Source: Rhodanobacter sp. | GTDB taxonomy: Bacteria > Pseudomonadota > Gammaproteobacteria > Xanthomonadales > Rhodanobacteraceae | Direction of reading: 5' to 3' | DNA length: 64,000 nucleotides | NCBI GenBank assembly: GCA_030148505.1 | Contig: JASBTI010000015.1 | Coordinates: 1 to 64,000 of the forward strand | In this document: piece after piece, positions 9,272 through 18,753 of the stretch | Position numbering within the stretch: the first letter of the stretch is position 1 | How the letters are laid out: every line of letters starts with the position of its first letter | The notes under the pieces: generated by a model | Databases searched by the model: none | Told to the model about the DNA's origin: nothing | The model's input: only the letters and a program-made list of their open reading frames with translations | Position numbers and translations under genes: made by a program

Positions 9272-10561
9272 ATGGACGCGCCTATGCAATCGCTTGAACA
9301 CACCCGAATCGCTATTATCGGCCTGGGCTATGTCGGGCTGCCGCTTGCGGTGGAGTTCGCACGGCACTATGACACCACCGGCTTCGACATCAATACGTCC
9401 CGCGTCGATGAGCTCCGAGGGGGAACCGATAGCACGCTCGAAGTTGATGCCACCGAGTTGCAACAGGCCACGCGATTGCATTTCACGGCCGATCTTGATG
9501 AGATCAAGGGATGTCAGGTGTACATCGTCACCGTGCCGACGCCGATCGACGCTGCGCGACGACCGGACCTGACGCCGCTGGTCAGGGCCAGCGAAAACCT
9601 TGGCAAGGTGATCAAGTCCGGTGATATCGTAGTGTACGAGTCCACGGTGTATCCGGGCTGCACGGAAGAAGTCTGTGTGCCGATCCTTGAGCGAGTGTCC
9701 GGTCTTGTTTGCAACCGCGACTTTTTCGTCGGTTACAGTCCGGAGCGAATCAATCCGGGTGACAAACAGCATCGGGTGAGCAGCATTCTCAAGGTGACCT
9801 CCGGCTCAACACCCGAGGCGGCCGACTTCGTCGACCGGTTGTACGGATCGATCATTGCCGCTGGCACCTACAAGGCCAGCTCACTGAAAGTGGCCGAAGC
9901 AGCCAAGGTGATCGAGAACACGCAGCGCGACTTAAACATCGCCCTGGTGAATGACCTGGCGAAACTGTTCAACAAGCTTGGGATCGATACCCTGGAGGTG
10001 CTGGAAGCTGCGGGAACCAAGTGGAATTTCCTGCCATTCCGGCCGGGCCTGGTCGGCGGCCACTGCATCAGTGTCGATCCGTATTACCTGACCCACAAGG
10101 CGCAAGAAGTCGGCCACCACCCGGACGTGATTCTGGCCGGACGGCGCACCAACGACAGCATGGGCGAGTACATTGCCGGTGAGGTGATCCGTCTGATGGT
10201 GTGCAAGGGCATCAATCCGGTTCGCGCCCGTATCCTGGTGCTGGGGCTGGCATTCAAGGAGAACTGTCCGGACTTGCGCAATACCCGGGTGATCGACATC
10301 GTGACGGCGTTGCATGGCTATAACACCGATGTGCAGATTTACGACCCATGGGTGGATGCGGCGGCAGCGATGCACGAATATGGCGTCGAATTGATCGAAA
10401 ACCCGCCAGCGGGCCTGTACGATGCCATCGTCGTTGCGGTCGGCCACCGCCAGTTTGCCGAGCTCGGCGCTGATCGTATCCGGGCGTTCGGAAAGCCGTT
10501 GTCGGTGCTGTACGACGTCAAATATGTGTTGCCCCTCGCTGCTGTTGACGGGCGGCTTTGA
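9272..10561 (+). CDS. UDP-N-acetyl-hexosamine 6-dehydrogenase (TviB/WbpO-like)
   Basis: A 429-residue nucleotide-sugar dehydrogenase that oxidises a UDP-HexNAc (probably UDP-GlcNAc or UDP-GalNAc) to the uronic acid with two NAD+. The N-terminal Rossmann motif is GLGYVGLPLAVEFA, and the substrate region has YESTVYPGCTEEVC. The helix KVAEAAKVIENTQRDLNI and the catalytic cysteine motif GLVGGHCISVDPYYLT are intact. Start chosen at the ATG of MDAPMQSLEH because homology begins a few residues later; a second ATG at 9284 is possible. Followed 59 bases later by an epimerase. Together with wecB this indicates an N-acetylated uronic acid in the surface polymer. Substrate choice between the TviB, WbpA and WbpO types is inference. 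Confidence 0.88.
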   Translation: MDAPMQSLEHTRIAIIGLGYVGLPLAVEFARHYDTTGFDINTSRVDELRGGTDSTLEVDATELQQATRLHFTADLDEIKGCQVYIVTVPTPIDAARRPDLTPLVRASENLGKVIKSGDIVVYESTVYPGCTEEVCVPILERVSGLVCNRDFFVGYSPERINPGDKQHRVSSILKVTSGSTPEAADFVDRLYGSIIAAGTYKASSLKVAEAAKVIENTQRDLNIALVNDLAKLFNKLGIDTLEVLEAAGTKWNFLPFRPGLVGGHCISVDPYYLTHKAQEVGHHPDVILAGRRTNDSMGEYIAGEVIRLMVCKGINPVRARILVLGLAFKENCPDLRNTRVIDIVTALHGYNTDVQIYDPWVDAAAAMHEYGVELIENPPAGLYDAIVVAVGHRQFAELGADRIRAFGKPLSVLYDVKYVLPLAAVDGRL

Positions 10562-10620
10562 GCTCGGTCGATTGGGGGTAACCACCGCTCGATGGCCCTC
10601 AAACCCAGGACAGCGACACA

Positions 10621-11634
10621 ATGAAAATCATGTTAACCGGCACGGCCGGATTCATCGGCTCGCACGTGGCTTTGCGTTTGCTCGAACGGGGCGACGAGGT
10701 CGTCGGCATCGACAACCTCAGCGACTACTACGACGTGAACCTGAAGAAGGCACGCCTCGCCCGCTTCAGCGACCACCCGCGCTACGTCCATGTGGCGGCG
10801 GATTTGGCCGATCGCTCGGCGATGGAAGACGCCTTCGCCCGCCACAAACCGCAGCGCGTGATCAATCTGGCCGCACAGGCGGGGGTGCGCTATGCGGCTG
10901 AGAACCCGCATATCTACGTCTCGAGCAATATCACCGGTTTCCTGCATATTATCGAGGGTTGCCGCCAGCACGACGTCGAACATCTGGTGTTCGCCTCGAC
11001 CAGCTCTGTGTATGGTGCAAATACGCGAATGCCGTTTTCCGAGCACCAGCCTACCGAACACCCGTTGACGTTGTATGCGGCGTCGAAAAAGGCCAACGAA
11101 ATGATGGCGCACAACTATGCGCATCTGTACGGCCTGCCTTGTACCGGTCTGCGGTTTTTCACGGTCTATGGCCCATGGGCCCGTCCCGACATGGCCCTTT
11201 TCCTGTTCACCCGCGCAATGCTGGCCGGTGAACCGATCAAGGTCTTCAACCATGGTCATCACAAACGCAGCTTCACTTATATCGACGACATCGTCGAAGG
11301 GGTGGTTCGTACGCTCGATCATGTGCCCGGCGGCAACCCGGCCTGGAATGGCGAGCGGCCGGATCCAGCCTCGAGCCATGCGCCGTACCGCATTTTCAAT
11401 ATAGGCAACGAGCAGCCGGTGCCCTTGCTGCGCTATATCGAGGTACTGGAACAGTGCCTAGGCCGCAAGGCAACGATGGAAATGCTGCCCTTGCAAGCCG
11501 GCGACGTACCCGATACCGAGGCCGACATGTCGGCTCTTGCCGAAGCTGTGGACTACAGCCCGCGCGTGCCGGTGGAACAGGGAATTGCCAATTTCGTACG
11601 CTGGTACCGGGACTACTACCAGATACCGGGGTGA
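10621..11634 (+). CDS. UDP-glucuronate 4-epimerase family protein (SDR)
   Basis: A 337-residue extended short-chain dehydrogenase. The N-terminal GTAGFIGSHVALRLLERGD is the NAD-binding Gly-x-x-Gly-x-x-Gly fold, followed by GIDNLSDYYDVNLK, a signature of the CapI/LspL/Gae group that converts UDP-GlcA to UDP-GalA. The catalytic triad is visible as FASTSSVYG (Ser) and YAASK (Tyr, Lys). RSFTYIDDIVEGVVR completes the pattern. The length matches bacterial UDP-glucuronate 4-epimerases (about 335). Its neighbour makes an N-acetylated uronic acid, so a TviC-like activity on UDP-GlcNAcA is an alternative. Confidence 0.85.
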   Translation: MKIMLTGTAGFIGSHVALRLLERGDEVVGIDNLSDYYDVNLKKARLARFSDHPRYVHVAADLADRSAMEDAFARHKPQRVINLAAQAGVRYAAENPHIYVSSNITGFLHIIEGCRQHDVEHLVFASTSSVYGANTRMPFSEHQPTEHPLTLYAASKKANEMMAHNYAHLYGLPCTGLRFFTVYGPWARPDMALFLFTRAMLAGEPIKVFNHGHHKRSFTYIDDIVEGVVRTLDHVPGGNPAWNGERPDPASSHAPYRIFNIGNEQPVPLLRYIEVLEQCLGRKATMEMLPLQAGDVPDTEADMSALAEAVDYSPRVPVEQGIANFVRWYRDYYQIPG

Positions 11635-11871
11635 TTTCCCCTGAATGTGTAGGGGGGGCGGGTACCGCAATCAGGGGTAGACGCCCCGGGGCTACCCGTC
11701 GTTGATGTCCATGCGCCTGTAAGGCCGTGTTTTGGAGGAGACGCACGATAACCTGGGCTTGTAGCCTTGCGACATCCTGCAGGGGTGCCGAAGGGTACGA
11801 TGCAGCGGGAAAGGTCTTCACTATATGATCTGGTGCGGGTCGGCGGCAGCGATCCGACGTCGCGGGTACAA

Positions 11872-12105
11872 TCAGCGCCCGACACCGTGCGGGTGCAGCC
11901 ACCCCATCCAGATGCCAAACACCACCATGGCGATCAGAAACAGCGACAGACCGATGCGGCGGGTCAGCGCCCAGACCGTGCGCTTGTCGTTGTCTTTGTC
12001 CTTCATCATGAAATACAGCGCCTGGCCGAGGCTGAAAATCACCACCAGCAGCACGACTACCAAGGCAGTTTTGTAGATGGTTTCCACGTGATTGATCCAA
12101 TCCAT
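11872..12105 (-). CDS. Twin transmembrane protein (DUF2909)
   Basis: A 77-residue membrane protein with two hydrophobic helices (about 12-34 and 50-70) separated by a charged loop, MMKDKDNDKRTVWALTRRIG. The RxVxALTxRIGLS pattern and the closing WLHPHG fit the small DUF2909 family that typically neighbours SURF1 in cytochrome oxidase clusters. Its function is unknown. It is transcribed divergently from the SURF1 gene, 41 bases away, so the two share a promoter region. Confidence 0.82.
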   Translation of the reverse strand: MDWINHVETIYKTALVVVLLVVIFSLGQALYFMMKDKDNDKRTVWALTRRIGLSLFLIAMVVFGIWMGWLHPHGVGR

Positions 12106-12146
12106 TCAGACCTTGGCAGTATAGCCATGGGCGGCGGCTGTTCAGC

Positions 12147-12860
12147 GTGAGGGGATTTCGTCGTCCATCCTGGTGGGCATGGCTGCTGACGATAGCGGGA
12201 GCCTTGCTGTTCATACGTCTTGGCTTCTGGCAGCTGCACCGGGCCGACTTCAAGGAGGCACTTCTGCGGCGCTATGCCGCATCGGCCACTGCACCGCTGC
12301 AGGACTTTGCCGCCGTGGCACAGAATCCGCCGCCGGACAGCTTTCCGCGGGTCCGGGTACGTGGGCATTATCTGGCCGATCGTCTATACCTTCTGGACAA
12401 TCCGAAGCACGACGGGCGCGGCGGCGTCGAGGTTTTCGCCCCCTTCCGGATTCCGGGCCAGGCGCCGCTACTACTGGTCGACATGGGCTTTTTGCAGGGC
12501 AACGGCAACGGAAAAGTGCCGCCGCTGCCACCGCTGCCGCACGGCCTGGTAAATCTGCACGGCATGTATGTGCCGCCACCGCCGCCCGGTTTTGAAATGG
12601 GAGGCGATGCGCTGACGCGACAGACACACTGGCCCAAGGACAGCATTTTCCTGGATCCGGCGGAGGTTGCCCGCGATCTCGGGCGCCCTCTGTATCCGCG
12701 GGTACTGGCGCTGGATGCTGCTGCTGGCTCGACCTATGTACGTGTGCATACGCTCGATTTTTCGATGCCGCCGGTGCGCCACCGTGCCTATGCGTTCCAG
12801 TGGTTTACCTTTGCCGCCGCTGCTGTGGCGATCCTGCTGGTGCTGCATCGCAAGCGCTAA
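12147..12860 (+). CDS. SURF1 family cytochrome oxidase assembly protein
   Basis: A 237-residue inner-membrane protein with one transmembrane helix at each end (about 11-28 and 212-232) and a large periplasmic domain, as in SURF1, which helps place heme a into cytochrome aa3 oxidase. Visible family landmarks are LGFWQLHRADFKEALL near the start and RHRAYAFQWFTFA before the last helix. The start is a GTG at 12147; the only nearby upstream ATG (12128) is in frame with the GTG but hits a stop. It heads a tightly packed series continuing with the CxxxC protein, ctaA and ctaB. Confidence 0.9.
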   Translation: MRGFRRPSWWAWLLTIAGALLFIRLGFWQLHRADFKEALLRRYAASATAPLQDFAAVAQNPPPDSFPRVRVRGHYLADRLYLLDNPKHDGRGGVEVFAPFRIPGQAPLLLVDMGFLQGNGNGKVPPLPPLPHGLVNLHGMYVPPPPPGFEMGGDALTRQTHWPKDSIFLDPAEVARDLGRPLYPRVLALDAAAGSTYVRVHTLDFSMPPVRHRAYAFQWFTFAAAAVAILLVLHRKR

Positions 12861-12897
12861 CTACCGAAATCCTGACCCTGACTGTCGATGATCCGCC

Positions 12898-13470
12898 ATG
12901 AAACCTGTTGACCCCGTAGCCTTGCGCAAGAGCCGCCTGTTCCTGTTGATGATCGGTCTGGTGTTTGCTGCGCCGATGATCGTCGCTGGCTTGCTCACCC
13001 TGAGTGGTTGGCAACCGGGCGCGAAGGGCAATGGCCAACCCATCCTGCCGCAGCGGAATTTCGTCGCCGAGAAGCTGCAGGTGCGACTGGCCGACGGACA
13101 GATCTATCCCTGGCGGGACACCGAGCCACGGATGAGCCTGGTGGCGCTGGCCGGCCCCGACTGTGCCGTGCATTGTATGGCCGCGCTCACGGGGATGGCC
13201 AAGGCTCGGCTGATGTTGAATCGAAACCAGTCACGTCTGCGTCTGCTCTACCTCGGTACCCCGCCGGCGAAGGCGATAGATCGCAAAGCGATGGAGGGCT
13301 ACTGGCAGATGGGTCATGATGTCGATGGCGGGCTCGCCCGCTACCGCCCGACCACCCCCGACAGTGTCAGCGCCGTATTGGTGGAATCCAATGGCACCGC
13401 CTTGTCGCTGTATCCGGTGGGCTTCGATACCTCCGGATTGCTCCGGGACCTGAAAAAGGTGATTCGCTGA
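12898..13470 (+). CDS. Membrane-anchored CxxxC protein of the oxidase assembly cluster
   Basis: A 190-residue protein with one N-terminal transmembrane helix (about 14-36) and a periplasmic domain holding Cys89-x3-Cys93 in GPDCAVHC. The Cx3C spacing is the copper-binding spacing of Sco/SenC proteins and the domain looks thioredoxin-like, but overall similarity is too low for me to call it Sco. Proteins of this size commonly sit between SURF1 and ctaA in gammaproteobacteria. A role in copper delivery or thiol redox for Cu(A) of the oxidase is a reasonable inference. Its stop overlaps the ctaA start by one base. Confidence 0.75.
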   Translation: MKPVDPVALRKSRLFLLMIGLVFAAPMIVAGLLTLSGWQPGAKGNGQPILPQRNFVAEKLQVRLADGQIYPWRDTEPRMSLVALAGPDCAVHCMAALTGMAKARLMLNRNQSRLRLLYLGTPPAKAIDRKAMEGYWQMGHDVDGGLARYRPTTPDSVSAVLVESNGTALSLYPVGFDTSGLLRDLKKVIR

Positions 13471-14645
13471 TGTCGTCTCGTTCACAAAAAATCTTGCGTC
13501 GGCTGTCGTTGTTTGCCGCGCTGTTTGCGTTTGGGCTGGTGATGTTTGGTGCCTTTGTGCGCCTTTCCAATGCCGGTCTGTCCTGCCCGGACTGGCCGAC
13601 GTGCTATGGCCAGGTGACCTGGCCGGAACACGCGCAGGCGGTGGCCAAGGCCGACGCGGCGTATCCTGGTCGACCTTACGAGGCCCACAAGGCCTGGCGC
13701 GAACAGATTCACCGCGTGCTCGCCGGCACACTGGGTCTGGCCGTGCTGGGCATGGCGCTGCTTGCCAGCTGGCGCGCGCGGCGCGAACGGATGGCGGTGA
13801 TCGCAGGATCGGTGTTCGCGGCCGTCGGCGTCGCGCTCTACATGCGCGGAGAACATCAATGGTCGTCATGGCTGGCGTTGCTGGCCATCATGCTGCCCTT
13901 GATGGCGGCGATCGCCTTGAGACGCCCCGGTGCGTGGCGGATCAGTGTGCTGGCGCTGGCGGTGATCATCTTTCAGGCCATGCTCGGCATGTGGACGGTG
14001 ACCTTGCTGCTGAAGCCCATCGTAGTGATGGGTCATTTGCTCGGCGGCATGCTCACGTTCGCCCTGCTGGCCTACGCGGCATTGCGTTTTGCCGGCGTGG
14101 CTTCGCCGGACGATCGTCTGGCGGGGTTGCGCAAGATGGTGGTGATCGGCATGGTGTTGCTGTTTGTCCAGATCGCGCTGGGCGGCTGGACCTCGGCCAA
14201 CTATGCAGCGCTGGCCTGCGGCTACGGGCCGGGCTCCTTTCCGCAGTGCCTGAACCAGTGGATGCCGCCGACCGATTTCCATCAGGGCTTCGTACTATGG
14301 CGTGGTATCGGCGTCAACTACGAGGGGGGCGTCCTTGATATGGCCGCGCGCAGCGCGATCCAAATTGCCCACCGGATAGGCGCCCTGGTGGTGTTTTGCT
14401 ATCTGGCGTGGCTGGCTCTCAAAGCCTCAAGGCAAGGTTTGCGTTGGCACGGCATCGCGATCGCAGTGGTACTCGTCGCCCAGGTATTGTTGGGCATCAG
14501 CAATGTGTACTTTGGTCTGCCACTGGCTGTGGCGACGGCCCACAACGGCGTGGCGGCCTTGCTGCTGTTCACGTTGTTAGCGACCTTGGCCCGTACGCAG
14601 CGTCGTCAGGACGATACGGTCTTCGCGTCGGCGGGATCACACTGA
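13470..14645 (+). CDS. ctaA: Heme A synthase CtaA/COX15
   Basis: A 391-residue polytopic inner-membrane enzyme with about eight transmembrane helices that oxidises heme O to heme A. The signature [19 protein letters not shown] in the first periplasmic loop and [13 protein letters not shown] with [10 protein letters not shown] in the second carry the paired cysteines of the COX15 type. HRVLAG and AHRIGALV hold heme-ligand histidines. It overlaps the preceding gene by one base and is two bases from ctaB, so it is surely co-transcribed. Confidence 0.95.
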   Translation: MSSRSQKILRRLSLFAALFAFGLVMFGAFVRLSNAGLSCPDWPTCYGQVTWPEHAQAVAKADAAYPGRPYEAHKAWREQIHRVLAGTLGLAVLGMALLASWRARRERMAVIAGSVFAAVGVALYMRGEHQWSSWLALLAIMLPLMAAIALRRPGAWRISVLALAVIIFQAMLGMWTVTLLLKPIVVMGHLLGGMLTFALLAYAALRFAGVASPDDRLAGLRKMVVIGMVLLFVQIALGGWTSANYAALACGYGPGSFPQCLNQWMPPTDFHQGFVLWRGIGVNYEGGVLDMAARSAIQIAHRIGALVVFCYLAWLALKASRQGLRWHGIAIAVVLVAQVLLGISNVYFGLPLAVATAHNGVAALLLFTLLATLARTQRRQDDTVFASAGSH

Positions 14646-14646
14646 C

Positions 14647-15552
14647 ATGGTGGGGAATGTTGGCGAATACCTGCAGCTGACCAAGCCACGGGTTGTCGCA
14701 TTGCTGGTGTTCTGTGCAGTGATCGGTATGTTTCTGGCGGTGCCCGGGATCCCGCCATGGCGGTCACTGGTGTTCGGCACCCTGGGGATCTGGATGGCGT
14801 CGGGCTCGGCTGCCGCGTTCAATCACCTGATCGACGAGCGCATCGACAAACTGATGGCACGCACTGCCCGACGCCCGCTGGCCACCGGCTCGCTGACGCC
14901 GCGCCAGGTGCTGGTGTTCGCCGTGGTGCTAGGCATCGCCTCGATGCTGGTGCTGGTGCTGCTGGTCAACACGCTGACCGCGGTACTGACCCTGGGCGGA
15001 CTGATCGGCTATGCGCTGGTGTATACCGCTTACCTGAAACGCGCCACACCGCAGAACATCGTGATCGGCGGCCTTGCCGGCGCGATCCCGCCGGTGCTCG
15101 GCTGGACCGCAGTGACGGATGCGCTACATCCGTTCGCTCTGCAGCTGTGCCTGATCATTTTCGTCTGGACGCCACCGCATTTCTGGGCGCTGGCGATCTT
15201 TCGGCGCGATGACTACGCGCGTGCCAAGATTCCGATGTTGCCGGTTACCCATGGCGTGGCCTACACCCGCTGGCATGTGTTGTTCTACACCATCTTGCTG
15301 GTGCTGGTGACGATGTTTCCCGCACTCACCGGGATGAGCGGACTGATCTATCTGGGCGGTGCCGTAGTGCTTGGGGCTGGCTTCCTCTATTACGCCGTAC
15401 GCCTGCTGCATCCTCCCGATGAGCTGTTCGCGATGAAGGTGTTCAGGTACTCGATTGTCTATCTGATGGCATTGTTTGCGTTCCTGCTGGCTGACCACTG
15501 GCTGATTTCACCGCTGCTACAGCCAGGCTTTGTGTTGCAGTCGGTCGGCTGA
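14647..15552 (+). CDS. ctaB: Protoheme IX farnesyltransferase CtaB/CyoE
   Basis: A 301-residue UbiA-family prenyltransferase with about nine transmembrane helices that converts heme B to heme O for the CtaA reaction. The first aspartate-rich motif is [20 protein letters not shown] and the second region has [20 protein letters not shown], both diagnostic of CtaB. It is the last heme-assembly gene here. The response regulator follows after 24 bases on the same strand, with no terminator visible. Confidence 0.95.
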   Translation: MVGNVGEYLQLTKPRVVALLVFCAVIGMFLAVPGIPPWRSLVFGTLGIWMASGSAAAFNHLIDERIDKLMARTARRPLATGSLTPRQVLVFAVVLGIASMLVLVLLVNTLTAVLTLGGLIGYALVYTAYLKRATPQNIVIGGLAGAIPPVLGWTAVTDALHPFALQLCLIIFVWTPPHFWALAIFRRDDYARAKIPMLPVTHGVAYTRWHVLFYTILLVLVTMFPALTGMSGLIYLGGAVVLGAGFLYYAVRLLHPPDELFAMKVFRYSIVYLMALFAFLLADHWLISPLLQPGFVLQSVG

Positions 15553-15576
15553 ATCGATGCGTATGGGGGGCTGGCT

Positions 15577-16242
15577 ATGCGCCTGTTGATTGTTGAGGAC
15601 TCCATCAATCTCGGTCGTGACCTCAGTACGGCATTGGTGCGTGATGGCCACGTGGTGGATCTCGCGGAGGATGGCGCTGTCGCGCTGCAATTTCTCGCCG
15701 GCTACAGTTACGATGTGGTGACCCTGGATCTGACCATGCCGCGACTGGATGGCTGGACCGTGTTGCGGCAGTTGCAAGGGCGTGGCGGCAGCCCGCGGGT
15801 GCTGGTGCTCTCCGCACGTGACCAGGTGGCCGATCGGGTTGAGGCGCTCAATCTCGGCGCCGATGACTACATGATCAAACCCTTTGCCTACGCCGAACTG
15901 CACGCACGACTGCATGCGTTGTGTCGTCGTGGAGAGAACGGTTCGACGCGGTTGCAGTTGGGCTCCTTGGAGGTTGACCAGCGCGCCCGCCTGGCCAGGG
16001 TGGACGGTGTCGTGCTGGCGCTGTCGCCGAAAGAATATGCCTTGCTGGAAATCCTGCTGGCGCAGCGTGGCAGCGTGCTCTCGCGGACGGCGCTGTTTGA
16101 AAAACTCTACGATGCCCGCAGTGAGGCCTCCAGCAAAGTGATCGAGGTAATCGTCAGCACACTTCGTACCAAGTTGGCCCAGGTCGGTCTGCGCGATCTG
16201 ATCGAGACACGGCGGGGTTTCGGTTATGTCGTGGTTGGGTGA
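15577..16242 (+). CDS. OmpR-family response regulator
   Basis: A 221-residue DNA-binding response regulator. The receiver domain has acidic pocket residues Glu7-Asp8, phospho-acceptor Asp51 in TLDLTMP and a lysine in DDYMIKPFAY. The C-terminal winged helix (about 128-219) contains LSPKEYALLEILLAQRG and RTKLAQVGLRDLIETRRGFGY. It resembles QseB/PmrA/TctD regulators. The coding end overlaps the kinase start by 17 bases. Position directly before a metal-efflux operon suggests it controls that operon, but the ligand cannot be read from sequence. Confidence 0.9.
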   Translation: MRLLIVEDSINLGRDLSTALVRDGHVVDLAEDGAVALQFLAGYSYDVVTLDLTMPRLDGWTVLRQLQGRGGSPRVLVLSARDQVADRVEALNLGADDYMIKPFAYAELHARLHALCRRGENGSTRLQLGSLEVDQRARLARVDGVVLALSPKEYALLEILLAQRGSVLSRTALFEKLYDARSEASSKVIEVIVSTLRTKLAQVGLRDLIETRRGFGYVVVG

Positions 16243-17638
16243 ACGCTTGGGTGGATCGATCCGGGGGCGCCTGCTGCTGTTCCTGTTTGGCGGTCTGGGT
16301 GGCCTGATGCTGGTGCTGTTCCTGCTGTTGGACTTCAGCATCGACCGGCAGATCTATGGCCGTCTCGACAACCGTTTGCTGGCACGTGCCCATGGGATTG
16401 CGGTGTTGCTTGAGTCGCATCCGGCCAGCGAGGCGCTGGCTGAACTTCAGCGCATCAGTCCGGAGTATGCGGGCGGAGGGCATACTGATTTTCTGCAGGT
16501 CTGGGACAGCGGCGGCCATACCTTGTTGTCCTCAGCCAGCAATGCCGCCGCCACACTGCAGGTGCCACCGCAGGTGGTGCCGGCCAATGCCCCGCTTTTC
16601 TACGATCTGCATCTTCCCGACGGACACCATGGCCGGGCGGTGGCGTTGCGGCTCGCCTTCTCTGGCAGCGGGGGCGAGGTCACGCTGGTGGTCGCCGAGG
16701 AACGCGAGCAGATCGACCTGCTCGAACGGCAGATTCACATGGTGTTGTTGAGTGGCATCGCGGGCACCGCCTTGCTGGCCGCGCTGCTGGCCTTTCTTGC
16801 GGTACGCGGCGGTCTGCGCCCGTTACTGACGTTTCGCGCCGATGCCGAGTCCGCTGCCGCGCCCCGTGGGGAAACCCTGCCGACCGAAGGCATGCCGCGA
16901 GAGTTGATGCCTTTCGCGCTGGCCTTGAACCGTGCTTTCCAGCAGCTGCATGCGGCGCTGGCCCGGGAGCGTCGCTTTGCCCGTGACGTTGCCCATGAGT
17001 TGCGCACGCCGCTGGCCGAGGTGCGCATGGCGCTGGAGCTGGCGCAGCGCGAAACCGCCGAATCCGTGCCGCTGCAGGGGGCCTTGGTGTCGCTTGAGCG
17101 GATGCGTCGATGTGTCGATGCGTTGCTGGCGCTTTCGCGCTACGAATCCGGCATGGATCGGGCCTTGATGGAGCCGCTGGATCTGGTCGAACTGCTGCGC
17201 AAGGCATGCGCAGCCGCTCCGACGATGCAGCGCACCGTGACGATGGACGTTGAACTGCCGCGCGAGTACTGGGTGGTGTCCGATGTCGCCCTGTTGGAAC
17301 GCATCGTCGACAACCTGCTGCAGAACGCGCTGGAGTACGCACCCGAGGGCAGTCGGGTGCAACTGCTGCTGGAGATCCTGCCGGATGGGGCTCGGCTGCG
17401 TATCGGCAACGAGGCGCCGGAGCTGGAGCGGCAGGATCTGGCGCGCATGGGGGAGCGCTTCTGGCGCAAGTCGCCGACGCGCGATTCCAGTCGGCACGGC
17501 GGCTTGGGGCTGGCGCTTTCACAGACCTTGGCCGAGGTGCTTGGGTTGCGGCTGAATTTTGAGCTCAAGCATGGCGTGTTCTGGGCTGTACTCGCGCCGT
17601 TGCGGGATATCGACAGCCTCGACGCGGAGGTTTCTTAA
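16226..17638 (+). CDS. Sensor histidine kinase
   Basis: A 470-residue membrane kinase with transmembrane helices at about 14-38 and 172-195 flanking a periplasmic sensor of about 130 residues. The phospho-acceptor helix has FARDVAHELRTPLAEVR with His257. The ATPase domain shows NLLQNALEYAP, RIGNEAPE and GGLGLALSQTLAEV. The periplasmic domain contains several histidines (HTDF, HLPDGHHGR) that could bind metal; that is inference. It is cognate to the overlapping response regulator and probably gates the RND efflux genes that follow. Confidence 0.9.
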   Translation: MSWLGERLGGSIRGRLLLFLFGGLGGLMLVLFLLLDFSIDRQIYGRLDNRLLARAHGIAVLLESHPASEALAELQRISPEYAGGGHTDFLQVWDSGGHTLLSSASNAAATLQVPPQVVPANAPLFYDLHLPDGHHGRAVALRLAFSGSGGEVTLVVAEEREQIDLLERQIHMVLLSGIAGTALLAALLAFLAVRGGLRPLLTFRADAESAAAPRGETLPTEGMPRELMPFALALNRAFQQLHAALARERRFARDVAHELRTPLAEVRMALELAQRETAESVPLQGALVSLERMRRCVDALLALSRYESGMDRALMEPLDLVELLRKACAAAPTMQRTVTMDVELPREYWVVSDVALLERIVDNLLQNALEYAPEGSRVQLLLEILPDGARLRIGNEAPELERQDLARMGERFWRKSPTRDSSRHGGLGLALSQTLAEVLGLRLNFELKHGVFWAVLAPLRDIDSLDAEVS

Positions 17639-17699
17639 GCTTGTCCAAAGCTGGTTTGCGAAATCCTTGCGACTGACTGGCTGGATTTCGAGGTGTCGG

Positions 17700-18752
17700 A
17701 TGCGTCGCTTGCTGTTTGCCCTGGTGGTTGCTGCCGCCGTGTTGCCCTGCCATGCGCGTGCACAGCAGATCGTGCTGACCGCAGCGCAACGGCAGGCGAT
17801 GGATGTGCGTCTGGGCAAGATCGAGCCGGCAGCCGAGGTTCCCCTGGACGGCTTGCCCGCGGTAGTGCGGGTGCCACTGGAGGGCAGCGCCGTGGTCACC
17901 GCACCGTTCGCCGGTGTGGTGGTGGCCGTACTCGCGCGCCAGGGACAGATGGTCAGCCGTCATCAACCGCTGGTGCGGATCCAGAGCCGTGAGGCGATGA
18001 CCCTCGGGGCCGACCTGGTGGCAGCGCGTGGTGATTCCCGCGTGGCAACGGCACAGGCGGCGAGGGACCAGCAGCTGCTGGCCGAAGGGATCATCCCCGC
18101 CGCCCGCGTACAGGCAGCGCAGGCGCGTCGCGAGGCTGCCGCCGCGCGCCTGCACGAACTGCAGGCAGCTCGCGCCATGGCACCCACGCCGTTGGGTGCG
18201 ACCGCCGGTATTTACGAGCTGCGCTCGCCGCTCGCCGGCCGGGTACTCGAACGCAGCGTGCGGCTGGGCGAGTCGATCGCGGCACTGTCCAAGGCCTATG
18301 TGATCGCGCGGCATGACCGCGTGATGCTGGAGCTCCACGTGCCGGCGCGTCATGCTGCCGCGGTGCGTGTCGGTCAGCGGGTGCACGTATCCGGTGGGGC
18401 GGAAGGCCAGGTTACCGAAACCGCCGGCGCCATCGATGCGGCAAGCCAGAGCGTGCTGGTGCGGGCGCAGATCGACACCGAGAGCTTGCTGCCCGGGCAG
18501 CAACTCAGCGCGACCCTCTTGCTGCCGGCGCCGGCCGATGCCTGGTCGGTGCCCTCATCCGCACTGGTGGAGCGTGCCGGAGGCTACGTGCTGTTTGTTG
18601 CGCGGGAGACAGGTTATTCGGCCGTTCCGGTAAAGCTTTTGGCACAAACTGCTGCGGACAGCAGCGTGGTGGTGGCGGCGCTGGCGGCGGATACGAAGGT
18701 GGTGATCTCCGGCGCCGGTGCGCTCAAGGCGATGGCGCAGGAGTCGCGTTGA
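17700..18752 (+). CDS. RND efflux periplasmic adaptor (HlyD/CusB type)
   Basis: A 350-residue membrane-fusion protein with a cleavable signal peptide (MRRLLFALVVAAAVLPCHARA). The start at 17700 is chosen because the frame upstream overlaps the kinase gene and a GAGG ribosome site lies 6 bases before this ATG. Features in order: lipoyl-like half (GVVVAVLARQGQMVSRHQPL), an alanine-rich coiled-coil hairpin (about 100-160), the second lipoyl half (YELRSPLAGRVLERSVRLGE) and beta-barrel/membrane-proximal domains. It links the inner-membrane pump to the TolC-type channel. One base separates it from the pump gene. Confidence 0.9.
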   Translation: MRRLLFALVVAAAVLPCHARAQQIVLTAAQRQAMDVRLGKIEPAAEVPLDGLPAVVRVPLEGSAVVTAPFAGVVVAVLARQGQMVSRHQPLVRIQSREAMTLGADLVAARGDSRVATAQAARDQQLLAEGIIPAARVQAAQARREAAAARLHELQAARAMAPTPLGATAGIYELRSPLAGRVLERSVRLGESIAALSKAYVIARHDRVMLELHVPARHAAAVRVGQRVHVSGGAEGQVTETAGAIDAASQSVLVRAQIDTESLLPGQQLSATLLLPAPADAWSVPSSALVERAGGYVLFVARETGYSAVPVKLLAQTAADSSVVVAALAADTKVVISGAGALKAMAQESR

Positions 18753-18753
18753 G

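Noticed and set aside
11675..11697. Terminator after the UDP-uronate epimerase (GGGTAG/CTACCC)
   Set aside because: Only a 6-bp stem with no U tract on either side.
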